The notes below the pieces were generated by a model. The model was not told the origin of the DNA and did not search any database. It saw only the letters and a list, made by a program, of their open reading frames with translations. Shown here piece by piece: positions 24,988 through 33,884 of a DNA stretch of 64,000 nt. The DNA lies in IMG/VR virus record IMGVR_UViG_3300017742_004322, positions 1-64,000 of that record; one strand, given 5' to 3'. The position numbers were made by a program, and so were the translations under genes. Positions within the stretch are counted from its first letter, which is position 1. Every line of letters begins with the position of its first letter. The DNA comes from a virus.

Positions 24988-25932
24988 TTATCCTTCAAAA
25001 GTCGCAGAACATAAATGTGTTTTGAAGTAAGAACACCATTTACAATTATTATTAATTAGAGCAGGCATATTCTTCTCATTATACCCCTCAGATGTAAAAC
25101 AATTATCTAAAAATTCATTTAGTGATTTTGTTGCTCTATTAATTGAAGTTTTACCTGAGGGGGGTCTGAATTGTTGGATACGTTTTATTACAAAATCTTG
25201 TGATTCATATAACTTACGTTTTACAATAAAGAACTCAATATCAATATCATCTATTGGGATATTATATTGTTGAGAAAAGAATTTTTTATATAGAACTAAC
25301 TGATGTTGCTTTGATTTGTCTTTTTTAGCTTTATCATTCCACCCTCGTGTCGAGGTTTTTATATCGATTATAATGAATTTATTTGTATTTTCATTATACA
25401 TCACGACATCAAGGAAGCCCATGTATTTAACGCGTGGTAAATGCGGATTTGGCGCCAATACAATTGGTATTTCACAACCTACTAACCACCAACCACGTTT
25501 AGAAAAATAATTTCTTCTATTTTTTCTAATATAATTTATAATTTCAACACCGTCGGAATAGAATTCTCGAAGTGTTTGGGCGTCAGTAAAATGCTCTCCT
25601 TTATTTTGTTTATAAGCTTCTGCATAACAATCTCTTAATCGGGTTTCAAAATCTGTTTCTAAATCTAACTCATCAGCTTTTACTGCACTTTGATTATACA
25701 TAACATCAAGGTACATTTGCAATGTCTCATGTAATGCAGTCCCAAAAGTCATATGAATGCTTTGTTCCTTTATTTTATGACCATCTCTATATTGTAGAGC
25801 CCATTTTTTAGGACACTGTGTATACATTGATAGCTGGGAGTATGAGATATTTTTCTCATAAGCAAAATCAACCGGTTTAGGTGGATTATTTTTTATATTC
25901 CTAACTATTTGAGGAGCTTTTTTCTTAGCCAT
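24988..25932 (-). CDS. PD-(D/E)XK nuclease (RecB/Cas4-like)
   Basis: The 314-residue protein has SYSQLSMYTQCPKKWALQYR, then HETLQMYLDV. Later motifs are YMGFLDVVMYNENTNKFIIIDIKTSTRGW with the D...D-x-K core, then QLVLYKKFF. The final CKWCSYFKTHLC cysteines resemble an iron-sulfur or zinc cluster. This matches the PDDEXK_1/Cas4-like exonuclease family. It may process DNA ends in recombination with the RecA-like protein. Confidence 0.85.
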   Translation of the reverse strand: MAKKKAPQIVRNIKNNPPKPVDFAYEKNISYSQLSMYTQCPKKWALQYRDGHKIKEQSIHMTFGTALHETLQMYLDVMYNQSAVKADELDLETDFETRLRDCYAEAYKQNKGEHFTDAQTLREFYSDGVEIINYIRKNRRNYFSKRGWWLVGCEIPIVLAPNPHLPRVKYMGFLDVVMYNENTNKFIIIDIKTSTRGWNDKAKKDKSKQHQLVLYKKFFSQQYNIPIDDIDIEFFIVKRKLYESQDFVIKRIQQFRPPSGKTSINRATKSLNEFLDNCFTSEGYNEKNMPALINNNCKWCSYFKTHLCSATFEG

Positions 25933-26761
25933 TATCTTTAATTACTAAATAAGACACTGGGTCTTCGTTATAAAGAGTATAATTTAGATCAGTAAAATAT
26001 TTTTCTATACTTGTTTTATCTTTATTAGATAAGTTGTTATGTTCAAATATAATAAAATTAGGTAATAACTCCACGTTTATTGCTTTAAGTATTTCAGCAT
26101 CATACCCTTCAATATCTAAATGTAGCCAATCTAATTTTTTATTTGGGGTAATTTGATTTATTAAATCATTAATTGAAATAGAGTCACGTAAATTGGAATT
26201 AATTTCTTCTTTTTCCCAACTTCTAATTACATTTTCTTTAACAGAATTAGTATAACCCTTACCTCCTTCAAAAAATTCTACTTTAGAACCATCTGTAGTA
26301 ACTAGATTTTGAATCAAATTTACGTTAGAGAGATTTTGGTAATTTTTTTTAAGTTTTTTAAATTGAGGGGTTGATGCTTCTACTAAAGTTGTTTTAGTAA
26401 AATTACCTAAAGTAGGTAAAACCCATTCTCCAAACTCACCATCATGAGAGCCTATTGCTAAACCTTGGGGGTTATTTAAGTTTTGGCAGTACATCTGTAG
26501 TGCTTTGTCTAAATAACTTCCATCTTCTAAAATATTAAATTCCCTATTAATAACAATTTTACCTTTAGAATCCTTTATTTCAATATCAAAAATAGAATCA
26601 TTAGAAAAAGTTGCCCAGCTGTAGTCCCCCAATTGACAGTTCCATGTAGTTTCTTTACTAACATGAGATTTAACATTTAAAGTTAAAGGTAAATTATGTA
26701 GCATAGAAACTTGTTTAGTTTCTACTCTTATATTTGGGTGATTATATTGAATATTAATCAT
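25925..26761 (-). CDS. FkbM-like methyltransferase
   Basis: The 278-residue protein has a C-terminal FkbM domain with GLAIGSHDGEFGEW, LHLDIEGYDAEILKAI and ITPNKKLDWLHLDIEG. The first 90 residues form a beta-rich domain not typical of the family. Promoter P8 lies just upstream. It probably O-methylates a sugar made by the island. Confidence 0.75.
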   Translation of the reverse strand: MINIQYNHPNIRVETKQVSMLHNLPLTLNVKSHVSKETTWNCQLGDYSWATFSNDSIFDIEIKDSKGKIVINREFNILEDGSYLDKALQMYCQNLNNPQGLAIGSHDGEFGEWVLPTLGNFTKTTLVEASTPQFKKLKKNYQNLSNVNLIQNLVTTDGSKVEFFEGGKGYTNSVKENVIRSWEKEEINSNLRDSISINDLINQITPNKKLDWLHLDIEGYDAEILKAINVELLPNFIIFEHNNLSNKDKTSIEKYFTDLNYTLYNEDPVSYLVIKDNG

Positions 26762-26776
26762 TAAATTATTTAATCG

Positions 26777-26810
26777 GTAAATATACGAAAGGATTCTCGG
26801 GTAACCAAAT
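26777..26810 (-). promoter_or_regulatory. phage promoter P8
   Basis: ATTTGGTTACCC then TTCGTATATTTAC, standard spacing, minus strand. It drives the FkbM-like gene and possibly the genes down to the RHH gene. Confidence 0.8.
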
Positions 26811-27350
26811 TTATAATTGTATTTGTTTTACTCCAAAATCTTTTCTTTGAGTTTTTGAAATAAAACCTTTTGTTTCTTTTAAAATAGAGTATGGAATATC
26901 TAAATAATCTGTTTTTAAATTTTGTTTTTGAATATTCCAATAATGTTTTTTCATTAATGAATTTCTTTCAAATTTATCAACTTCATCACCATATATAGTT
27001 CTGTATTTGTTTTTTTCAACATTAAACCAATGAGGATGCCAATCAATTCTATCTTCACTTTTAGCAATATCTTTATTATCTCTATCCATCCACAAAATGA
27101 TAGTATTTTGGGATTGGATTTGGTCTAAAACATGGGATACAGCAGGACATTGTACTACAATATTTTCTTGAGAAAGAACATTTAAAAATCCTTCTGCAGT
27201 ATGAGTACCAAATTCTTGTTCATCAATATGTTTATATTCTAAATCTTGAGATAAAGTAAAAGCTGCATAAGTAGTACCTGATCTTTGAGGTCCTGAGACT
27301 ATTATTCTTGAGTAGGAATGTAATTTGGATATTAAGTCATTATAGGTCAT
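26811..27350 (-). CDS. P-loop sulfotransferase-like/kinase-like protein
   Basis: The 179-residue protein has an N-terminal nucleotide loop RIIVSGPQRSGTTYAA (residues 14-29). The SGPQRSGTT form is typical of PAPS-binding sulfotransferases rather than of kinases. The rest is short for the family. A clear sulfotransferase-like protein lies at 29.1-29.7 kb, so a sulfated glycan is possible. It overlaps the next gene by four bases. Confidence 0.6.
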   Translation of the reverse strand: MTYNDLISKLHSYSRIIVSGPQRSGTTYAAFTLSQDLEYKHIDEQEFGTHTAEGFLNVLSQENIVVQCPAVSHVLDQIQSQNTIILWMDRDNKDIAKSEDRIDWHPHWFNVEKNKYRTIYGDEVDKFERNSLMKKHYWNIQKQNLKTDYLDIPYSILKETKGFISKTQRKDFGVKQIQL

Positions 27351-28279
27351 AGGTCTTCAAAATAATTTAAATTTCTCCATTCAGGAGTATTAATAAATAA
27401 AAGTTCATCATCTACATAATATTTTTCATCTTCTATAGATTCAAGTTTATATGCAGTTAATTCTTTAGGAAAATATTCTGATTTAAGATTAGAACTTAAA
27501 AAATTATGTGGAATTATATTTGAATTTTTATCTTGAATACTTAAGGTTAAGTTATCTGTGATTATTAGAATATTATTAGAAGATTTATCAAACCCTAAAT
27601 AGTAGTTTCCAGATTTAAATTTATAGTTAGAACTAGCACTATCAAATGTAGTAGGGATTGCATCAGATTTAGGGAGGATTTGGACTTGCTTTAAATATAG
27701 AGATAAAGATGAGTACCAATACTGTTCACATAGTGTAGGAAGTTCTCTTTTTAAATATAATTCTAAACTATTTTCAAATACTTCTATAAAGAAGTCTATT
27801 TCACTAGCACAATTAGTACTACTTAAAGAATCTTCCCACCCTAACTCATACTCAGTAAATGTAGCTTTTTTATCTTTTAATATTGATAAACTTTTATCTA
27901 TATAATTTTTAATAAGATCATAATCTGGGAGAGAATCATATCCTAAATAGATAAAATGGGTATAACCTAAATTTTTTAAGTTTTTAACACCGTTTAATAA
28001 TAATAACATAAAGGAATAAGTCCAATTTGGGATAATTTGATGATGTGTCTTTCTAATTGGGGGAAAGGTTAGCCATACGTTACCTAAAAAAGGACCAGGT
28101 GGATTATTATTATAAAAAAATGAACCTTTAAACTTTTTTTGAGTATCTGATTTAGGAGGATAGTTAGTAACTAAGTAATGGTCTATTTTATACTGAGAAA
28201 TAAAGTTTCCAAAATTTTGTAAAATTTGTTCTTTTTCATCTGTATTAGGATGAGATGTAATTAAAATTGCTGGTTTCAT
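27347..28279 (-). CDS. putative glycosyltransferase-like protein
   Basis: The 310-residue protein begins AILITSHPNTDEKEQILQNF and has YTHFIYLGYDSLPDYDLI, a strand followed by DxD-like acids (about residues 108-120). The layout resembles the 16052-17038 protein. It is flanked by a sulfotransferase-like gene and a GT2 gene. Function is inferred from context and pattern. Confidence 0.5.
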   Translation of the reverse strand: MKPAILITSHPNTDEKEQILQNFGNFISQYKIDHYLVTNYPPKSDTQKKFKGSFFYNNNPPGPFLGNVWLTFPPIRKTHHQIIPNWTYSFMLLLLNGVKNLKNLGYTHFIYLGYDSLPDYDLIKNYIDKSLSILKDKKATFTEYELGWEDSLSSTNCASEIDFFIEVFENSLELYLKRELPTLCEQYWYSSLSLYLKQVQILPKSDAIPTTFDSASSNYKFKSGNYYLGFDKSSNNILIITDNLTLSIQDKNSNIIPHNFLSSNLKSEYFPKELTAYKLESIEDEKYYVDDELLFINTPEWRNLNYFEDL

Positions 28280-29061
28280 TATGTGTTAGTTTTACTATAC
28301 CCTTCATCTATATTAGCACACGTAATATGGTCTATAAATAAAGCAGGTTTATATTTACCTTCTATCATTTCTTCTCTAATTCTTAACCACCAATCAGCAT
28401 CTCCCACAGAACTTTTTCCAGTTTCTTCTAAACAATCTCTCATTCTTAACTTAATTAACCTACAATCTAAACAAACTGAGGTTTTAAGGAAAATACATTC
28501 ATAAGGAAAGCAAGCATACCCGTTAAAACCATAATTTAATTTAATAGGATTATCTACATTAACACGTAATTGTTCGAATTTTTCAGATTCATACCCATGG
28601 TAAGGTATACCTACACTTATTCCATTAGAAACTTCATAAAATCCTCTAGTAAAGATAAATGGGGATTTAGTTTTTTTAATTCCTTCATTTATTAATTGTA
28701 AATGGTCAGGATACCAAAGATCATCATGATCTAATAGAGCTATATAATCAAAACCTTCTTCTAAAGCACGTTCTATACCTATGTTTACAGGGGTAATTCC
28801 ACTAACATGCCATCTATCAGTGCCTGGAGGGTATTTTTCACGTTCTATACTTACTGGGAGGTTTTCTGTATAAATTTTATTAGAAGGTAGAAGATTAGAA
28901 AAAGAATTAAATTCATTTTGATCTGCATAAGCATCTCCTATAAGGAAAAACTTCCAATCAGTGTGGGCTTGTTTTTTTAAAGATTCAATAGCTCGAGTTA
29001 ATACTAATGGGGTATTACCGTCACCTCGTTGATAAGTAGCTGTTACAACTGCTATTTTCAT
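28279..29061 (-). CDS. glycosyltransferase family 2
   Basis: The 260-residue protein has KIAVVTATYQRGDGNTPLVL, and YIALLDHDDLWYPDHL with the DDxD-like metal motif (about residue 108), followed by a GxADWWLRI element near the end. It is a typical GT-A fold. It overlaps its neighbours by one to four bases. Confidence 0.88.
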   Translation of the reverse strand: MKIAVVTATYQRGDGNTPLVLTRAIESLKKQAHTDWKFFLIGDAYADQNEFNSFSNLLPSNKIYTENLPVSIEREKYPPGTDRWHVSGITPVNIGIERALEEGFDYIALLDHDDLWYPDHLQLINEGIKKTKSPFIFTRGFYEVSNGISVGIPYHGYESEKFEQLRVNVDNPIKLNYGFNGYACFPYECIFLKTSVCLDCRLIKLRMRDCLEETGKSSVGDADWWLRIREEMIEGKYKPALFIDHITCANIDEGYSKTNT

Positions 29062-29669
29062 ATCATATCGTAATTAAACCTTTTAAAATCTTCTTCATAT
29101 AACGTATTAATTAGATTAATATTTTTCGAAGATAAATTATTTAAAATTTGGTTACTATTAGTTTTATTATCATGTTGGCCTTTATATTTTATAGCAATAT
29201 TATATTTAGTTAGAAAGTTAGTAAAATCTTCTTTAAAGTTTTCTACTTTACCTATAAAGTCATAATCACAATCAAAATAAAAACTTTGAGGTAATTTATG
29301 TGATGAGTCTAGTTTTGAGATAAAACTTACTAAAAAATTTTCAAATTCTCTATTAGTAAATTTATTATCAAATTTAGGTTTATAATAATTCTGTTTTAAA
29401 TTCCAATTAAATAAAGAAATAGTTCTAGAATAAGGATTTCTAACAAAGGTAAACTTAATCATTTTAGAAAAGTCTATATTAGTATAATACTTATTAAGTA
29501 AACTATAATTTAAATGTTGGGGGGCAAAATTACCCTCATCTAAAACTAATTCACTTCCTGACCATAAGCTGCTAGGATTACTATACATAGAGAAAATATT
29601 TTCAATAGTTGTACCAGCATTTTTAGGAATATGGATAAATAGTAAATTATATTTTTGGTTTATAGGCAT
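29058..29669 (-). CDS. sulfotransferase-like protein
   Basis: The 203-residue protein has LLFIHIPKNAGTTIENIFS, the PAPS-binding loop of the sulfotransferase-2 family, and FTFVRNPYSRTISLFNW, the 3'-phosphate-binding arginine/serine segment. These enzymes transfer sulfate to sugars. A sulfated phage or envelope glycan is a reasonable inference. It is coupled to genes on both sides. Confidence 0.85.
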   Translation of the reverse strand: MPINQKYNLLFIHIPKNAGTTIENIFSMYSNPSSLWSGSELVLDEGNFAPQHLNYSLLNKYYTNIDFSKMIKFTFVRNPYSRTISLFNWNLKQNYYKPKFDNKFTNREFENFLVSFISKLDSSHKLPQSFYFDCDYDFIGKVENFKEDFTNFLTKYNIAIKYKGQHDNKTNSNQILNNLSSKNINLINTLYEEDFKRFNYDMI

Positions 29670-30109
29670 TATTTATAGTTTACTACATAATCGCTACAAA
29701 CCCCAAATGTTTTTTCATTTGGTTCTTGATTAAAGGTTTCAGGCATTACTAAAACCGCTCGTTCACATTGGTTTGTTGACCAAATATACCCTTTTGAAGT
29801 TAAAACTCCAAGGTCACCTTCATGAAAAAAATAATTTAATTTAGAGCCATTACTATCTAAGTTATTTAATTGAGAAAGAGATTCTAAGTTTTTACAATGA
29901 ATCCAGAGTTTAGTATAAAAATTACTAAATAAATCAAAAGGAAAATCATATTGAGGTTCATCATGACCCAATTTAAATTTCCCATCTACAAACCAAATAT
30001 CAATTTCTACGTCATACCCAGCTTGGATAGCTTCATAAATATAATCTGGGTGGTTTTCTCTTTCTGGATTAGGACCTTCTAGGTTTCCTCTATGTGATAT
30101 TAATTTCAT
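29669..30109 (-). CDS. GDPD-like TIM-barrel protein
   Basis: The 146-residue protein starts MKLISHRGNLEGPNPERENHP and continues GYDVEIDIWFVDGKFKLGHD. This matches the HRG...ExD active-site start of glycerophosphodiester phosphodiesterases. It is about half their length, so it may be a reduced domain with another substrate. It lies between a sulfotransferase-like gene and the nucleotidyltransferase-HAD gene. Confidence 0.7.
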   Translation of the reverse strand: MKLISHRGNLEGPNPERENHPDYIYEAIQAGYDVEIDIWFVDGKFKLGHDEPQYDFPFDLFSNFYTKLWIHCKNLESLSQLNNLDSNGSKLNYFFHEGDLGVLTSKGYIWSTNQCERAVLVMPETFNQEPNEKTFGVCSDYVVNYK

Positions 30110-31191
30110 AATTCTATATTTTTAAAACCTTCGTTGGTTATAACGTTGATTCCTATTGCTCTATCAGTATGTGCTACATTTAATTTATCGTTAATTAAAA
30201 CGCGTTGTCCACTAGTAACTCCCATAATTAATATGTCCCAACATAACCCTAACATTTGTAAATGGGATTCAGTCATTTCACGAGCAGATTCTTTACGAGC
30301 AGTACACAAAATAATTTTATGGCCTTGAGAATCCCATTGATTAAATTTCTCTCTAACATCTGGAAGTAATACAGGTTTAGTATCTTTTAAATCACTAAAT
30401 CTATGAGCGTGTTTTACTAAGGTACCATCTATATCACAGAATATAGTTTTAGGTTTTTCAGTATGGAATTCTTTTACTTTACCCTCATAAATTTTTAGAT
30501 CATAGGGAGTACCTAATGGAATATATTCATTAGCTGAGATATGATAGTTTTTAATATTAGCTCCTTTATAAAGTAAGTAGTTATATGTTTCTGATATATA
30601 ACATTCAGGTCTGCCTTCTTCTTCAAAATCCCCTAAGAGCATTTCAGCTGTTTCTACAAACATATACCCTTCTCTCCAATAGTGGACTCCAATTAAAGCT
30701 ATATCTGATACTGCTTTCTTTTCAACTAGTTTTACAACTTGATCATCTTCTACTATAGCAAAACTATTTTTAGGATTAGTAGAAGGGTAGGTAACTATTA
30801 CTCCTTCAATAGTAGGGTTAGAAATAAATTCATTAAATTTAGAAGCATCCCAATCTGTAATTTGGTCACAATTAGTAATAATAAGAGGTTCATTATTATT
30901 AATATATTGTTTAGCTGCTAAAGCAGTTTCAGTAGCACCCTTAGTAGGTTCGTTTAATTGGATTTCAATACTATTAGGTTGAATTTCATTTAAACGTTTA
31001 GTTAAAAGTACATTATGCTCAGGGTTATCATATTTACGAGTTATAAAAATATATTTTCCTTGAACCCCTAATGTTGAAATTGAATGTTCAATAAGTGTTT
31101 TACCATTAGTTTCAATTAATGGTTTAGGTAATGTAAAACCTTCATTAAAAAATCGAGTTCCTAAACCCGCCATTGGTATAACTATATTCAT
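30106..31191 (-). CDS. sugar nucleotidyltransferase-HAD fusion
   Basis: The 361-residue protein has an N-terminal nucleotidyltransferase (NIVIPMAGLGTRFFNEGFTLPKP, residues 2-24; later YIPLGTPYDL). A C-terminal HAD phosphatase domain follows (KTIFCDIDGTLVKHAH at about 249-264, then ILCTARKE). The domain order is NTase then HAD. It probably activates a sugar-1-phosphate and dephosphorylates an intermediate. A cupin gene separates it from a protein with the same two domain types in reverse order. Confidence 0.85.
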   Translation of the reverse strand: MNIVIPMAGLGTRFFNEGFTLPKPLIETNGKTLIEHSISTLGVQGKYIFITRKYDNPEHNVLLTKRLNEIQPNSIEIQLNEPTKGATETALAAKQYINNNEPLIITNCDQITDWDASKFNEFISNPTIEGVIVTYPSTNPKNSFAIVEDDQVVKLVEKKAVSDIALIGVHYWREGYMFVETAEMLLGDFEEEGRPECYISETYNYLLYKGANIKNYHISANEYIPLGTPYDLKIYEGKVKEFHTEKPKTIFCDIDGTLVKHAHRFSDLKDTKPVLLPDVREKFNQWDSQGHKIILCTARKESAREMTESHLQMLGLCWDILIMGVTSGQRVLINDKLNVAHTDRAIGINVITNEGFKNIEL

Positions 31192-31511
31192 TCTACTATA
31201 TATTTATCTCCTTTTACACTTGCTGTTTTAACACAGACTATTTCACAATCTGTTAAGAATTCAGGAACAGCTATTTCCTCTGGGTGTAGTATGAATATAT
31301 CACCTTCTTTTAGGTGAGTCCCACTTAGATTCATATTACCGCGAACTAGATAGTTAATTTCTGTAGCTATTTTATGATAATGATTATCCCATACTTCTCC
31401 TTTAGGGTGGGTTTTATAACTTACTTCAAAATCTTTAGTTTTATAAGCTGTAGGTTCAAAATCACCTACAAACCAACCACCAACCATATCTTTTAGTTTT
31501 AAAATATCCAT
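31188..31511 (-). CDS. cupin domain protein
   Basis: The 107-residue protein has a single cupin barrel with GEVWDNHYHKIATEINYLVRG and a later DIFILHPEE segment. It could be an isomerase, epimerase or small sugar enzyme. It overlaps both nucleotidyltransferase fusion genes, so the three probably form one pathway. Confidence 0.75.
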   Translation of the reverse strand: MDILKLKDMVGGWFVGDFEPTAYKTKDFEVSYKTHPKGEVWDNHYHKIATEINYLVRGNMNLSGTHLKEGDIFILHPEEIAVPEFLTDCEIVCVKTASVKGDKYIVE

Positions 31512-32878
31512 TATTTATAATTTTCTAAAAAATACTTTAAATCTTCAGGAGTACCTAATCCCCGCATTTTGGGAATATTAAAGGTTATAATTTTTTTGTT
31601 GTCTTGAATAGCTTCATTATATACGGGGCAAACGTAAAATTCACCATTTACTCTAATATTATTATTAATCATTTGTTCAGCATATTTAACAAAATCAGAA
31701 CCATGTTTCCAATAATAAAAACCTACTGTTGCTAAATCAGATATAGGGTTTTTTTCTGCAACTTCTGTTACAAATCCTTGATCATCAGTTTTGGCAAATG
31801 ACCATTTTGGATGAGTTGATTTAAATGTAACAATTCCCCCATCAACTTCAGTTTCATTCATTTTATAAAAAAATTCATTTGAATCCCATTCTACAAATTG
31901 ATCTGAGTTAGCAAAGAATAAGGGTGAATTGTTATCAATAAAATTTTTAGCTAATAATGCGGTACACGCTGCTCCCTCAGTTAATTCATCAACTTCTACA
32001 ACTTTACAATTTGGTGTAACTAAATTAAGTAAAGTATCTAAATTATATTTTAATCTATGTTCTTTTTGTACTATGTAAATAAAGTTAGCTTTAATATTTA
32101 AATTTTCAGCTACTACTTGGATCATTGGTTTTCCTTGAACATCAATAAGAGGTTTTGGGAAGGTATACCCTGCTTGCGTAAATCTAGAACCAGCACCCGC
32201 CATTGGAATTAATACATTTAGTTTATTATCTCTCCATGCTGGGGATTTCATAATTTGGCCTTTTTCTATTTCTGTTAATTTATTAAAAATATTATCATAA
32301 GTAACATCCTGAGGTTTAGTAACTCTTAATACATGAGATTTAGAACGAGATGCTGCTAACAAACCATAAGGTGAATCTTCTACGATTAATGTCTCCTCAG
32401 GTAAACAACTCATCATTGATATTGCTTTCCAGTACATTTCAGGGTGAGGTTTGGAATTTTTTACATCTTCATTAGATATAACTAAATCCATAAACTCCAT
32501 TATCCCTAATTTAGATAGAACTGTTAATACAGTTTTTCGTATTGAATTAGAACATACAGCAATTTTATAACCACACTCAACTAGAGAATTCATTACAGAT
32601 TGTAATGTTTCATCCGGCTGAAGTTCTTTAAGCATTTGAAGTGTATATTTTTGTTTACTTTCCCAAATTTTAGAATGTAATTCTGTAGGTAAACCCTTAC
32701 GTTCAGTAAGCATTTCTAATTTTTGGTTAGTCTTTAACCCATCATAAACTGATAGATGTTCATTCCAACTAATAGTATAGTCTTTACCTAACGCCTGGTT
32801 TAGAGCATCATAATGGATGGTTTTAGCTTCAACTAAAACACCATCTAAATCAAATATAACTAATTTTATTTTTTCCAT
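31511..32878 (-). CDS. HAD-sugar nucleotidyltransferase fusion
   Basis: The 455-residue protein has an N-terminal HAD domain of beta-phosphoglucomutase type (LVIFDLDGVLVEAKTIHYDAL, about residues 6-26; then CSNSIRKTV and EDSPYGLLAA). A C-terminal nucleotidyltransferase follows (LNVLIPMAGAGSRFTQAGYT at about 218-237, then GLGTPEDL near the end). The order is HAD then NTase, the reverse of the other fusion. Roles are inferred from the families. Confidence 0.85.
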   Translation of the reverse strand: MEKIKLVIFDLDGVLVEAKTIHYDALNQALGKDYTISWNEHLSVYDGLKTNQKLEMLTERKGLPTELHSKIWESKQKYTLQMLKELQPDETLQSVMNSLVECGYKIAVCSNSIRKTVLTVLSKLGIMEFMDLVISNEDVKNSKPHPEMYWKAISMMSCLPEETLIVEDSPYGLLAASRSKSHVLRVTKPQDVTYDNIFNKLTEIEKGQIMKSPAWRDNKLNVLIPMAGAGSRFTQAGYTFPKPLIDVQGKPMIQVVAENLNIKANFIYIVQKEHRLKYNLDTLLNLVTPNCKVVEVDELTEGAACTALLAKNFIDNNSPLFFANSDQFVEWDSNEFFYKMNETEVDGGIVTFKSTHPKWSFAKTDDQGFVTEVAEKNPISDLATVGFYYWKHGSDFVKYAEQMINNNIRVNGEFYVCPVYNEAIQDNKKIITFNIPKMRGLGTPEDLKYFLENYK

Positions 32879-33201
32879 AAACCACGCTCAACTAATTGAG
32901 CAATGATACCATAATTTACAATATCTTGGTAAGTATCTGTTAGAGGTTCGTTATTAATAACTTTATTAGTAATTAATAAATTTTTCCATCTACTAATTTT
33001 ATCACTTATTCTATACCAAAGTCCTGTAAGAGCAAAAGCCCTTTCTTCTTTAGTAGAAAGTAAAGTCCCAGCACTGATATTAGCCATACCATAGTCCAGA
33101 TGTTTTTTACTGAATAACTCCAGCTGCTCTTCCATGATATCCATATAACCATTGTAAATATGAGGATATTCTTTTTTAATAATTTCACTTGATTTCATCA
33201 T
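32866..33201 (-). CDS. DUF1599/Nmad1-like protein
   Basis: The 111-residue helical protein (FSKKHLDYGMANISAG, YRISDKISRWKNLL, DIVNYGIIAQLV) matches what I recall of DUF1599, called nucleotide modification associated domain 1. The alternating acidic and aromatic helices resemble a MazG-like nucleotide-binding fold. Because the window also predicts a DNA-base modification pathway, the link is of interest. It overlaps the HAD fusion gene by 13 bases. Confidence 0.65.
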   Translation of the reverse strand: MMKSSEIIKKEYPHIYNGYMDIMEEQLELFSKKHLDYGMANISAGTLLSTKEERAFALTGLWYRISDKISRWKNLLITNKVINNEPLTDTYQDIVNYGIIAQLVERGLWKK

Positions 33202-33875
33202 TATCTATTATCTATATAAATTATTACTTCGTTATAATATTCAATAAAATGTTCATTCCATAAATCCCATTTAATGTCTACACCATTAACCGAATTAACC
33301 TCATGATTAGGAAATAATCTTAAATATGTATCTCTAAAAATCCTAAATTTTGATTTTAATTCTGGTGTTGATAGATGCCATTCACCTACTATTTTTTTTA
33401 TATTTTCTTTTACCCAAAAAATATTTTCAGGTTTAAAAATTTCATATTCTCCTCCTTCACAATCAGTTTTTACAAAATCAATTTTATTTAAATGATTAGA
33501 TTTTAAAAAAGTATCCCAAGTAATATTATTTTTATTATCAATACTAGACATAAATTTTTCAATAATAAAACAATTTGGAATTTGAGATGTATTCTCTTTT
33601 AAGAGAGGAAGAGATTTTTGAGAATCTGCACCGGGTTCAAAACAGTATATAGCTTGGGGTTTATTATTTCTAATACTCCAAGTAAAATCACCAATACCAG
33701 CACCTAAATCAATAACAATATCTCCTTCTTCAACCTCAAATATTTTTTCATATAATTTATTTACCCAAACTTCTTGGTATACCTGACGTCTAGCGTTAAT
33801 ATTTTCTATAGAGCCCCAATTAAAGCCTTCTTCTTTAACTATTTCCCATCCATTGGGGGTATTTAAATAATTCAT
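33201..33875 (-). CDS. FkbM-like methyltransferase
   Basis: The 224-residue protein has EGDIVIDLGAGIGDFTWSI (SAM motif, about residues 49-67) and IDFVKTDCEGGEYEIFKPE, the FkbM signature. It is the third FkbM-like protein here. It lies between the Nmad1-like gene and the clamp-loader gene and probably modifies a glycan. Confidence 0.8.
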   Translation of the reverse strand: MNYLNTPNGWEIVKEEGFNWGSIENINARRQVYQEVWVNKLYEKIFEVEEGDIVIDLGAGIGDFTWSIRNNKPQAIYCFEPGADSQKSLPLLKENTSQIPNCFIIEKFMSSIDNKNNITWDTFLKSNHLNKIDFVKTDCEGGEYEIFKPENIFWVKENIKKIVGEWHLSTPELKSKFRIFRDTYLRLFPNHEVNSVNGVDIKWDLWNEHFIEYYNEVIIYIDNR

Positions 33876-33884
33876 ATAACTTGT

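Noticed and set aside
24960-24990. Phage promoter upstream of the ribbon-helix-helix gene (TATATACGTATATT)
   Set aside because: It resembles the -7 box only in part and lacks the standard spacing to a TTTGG box, so it is mentioned with the gene and not listed as a promoter.
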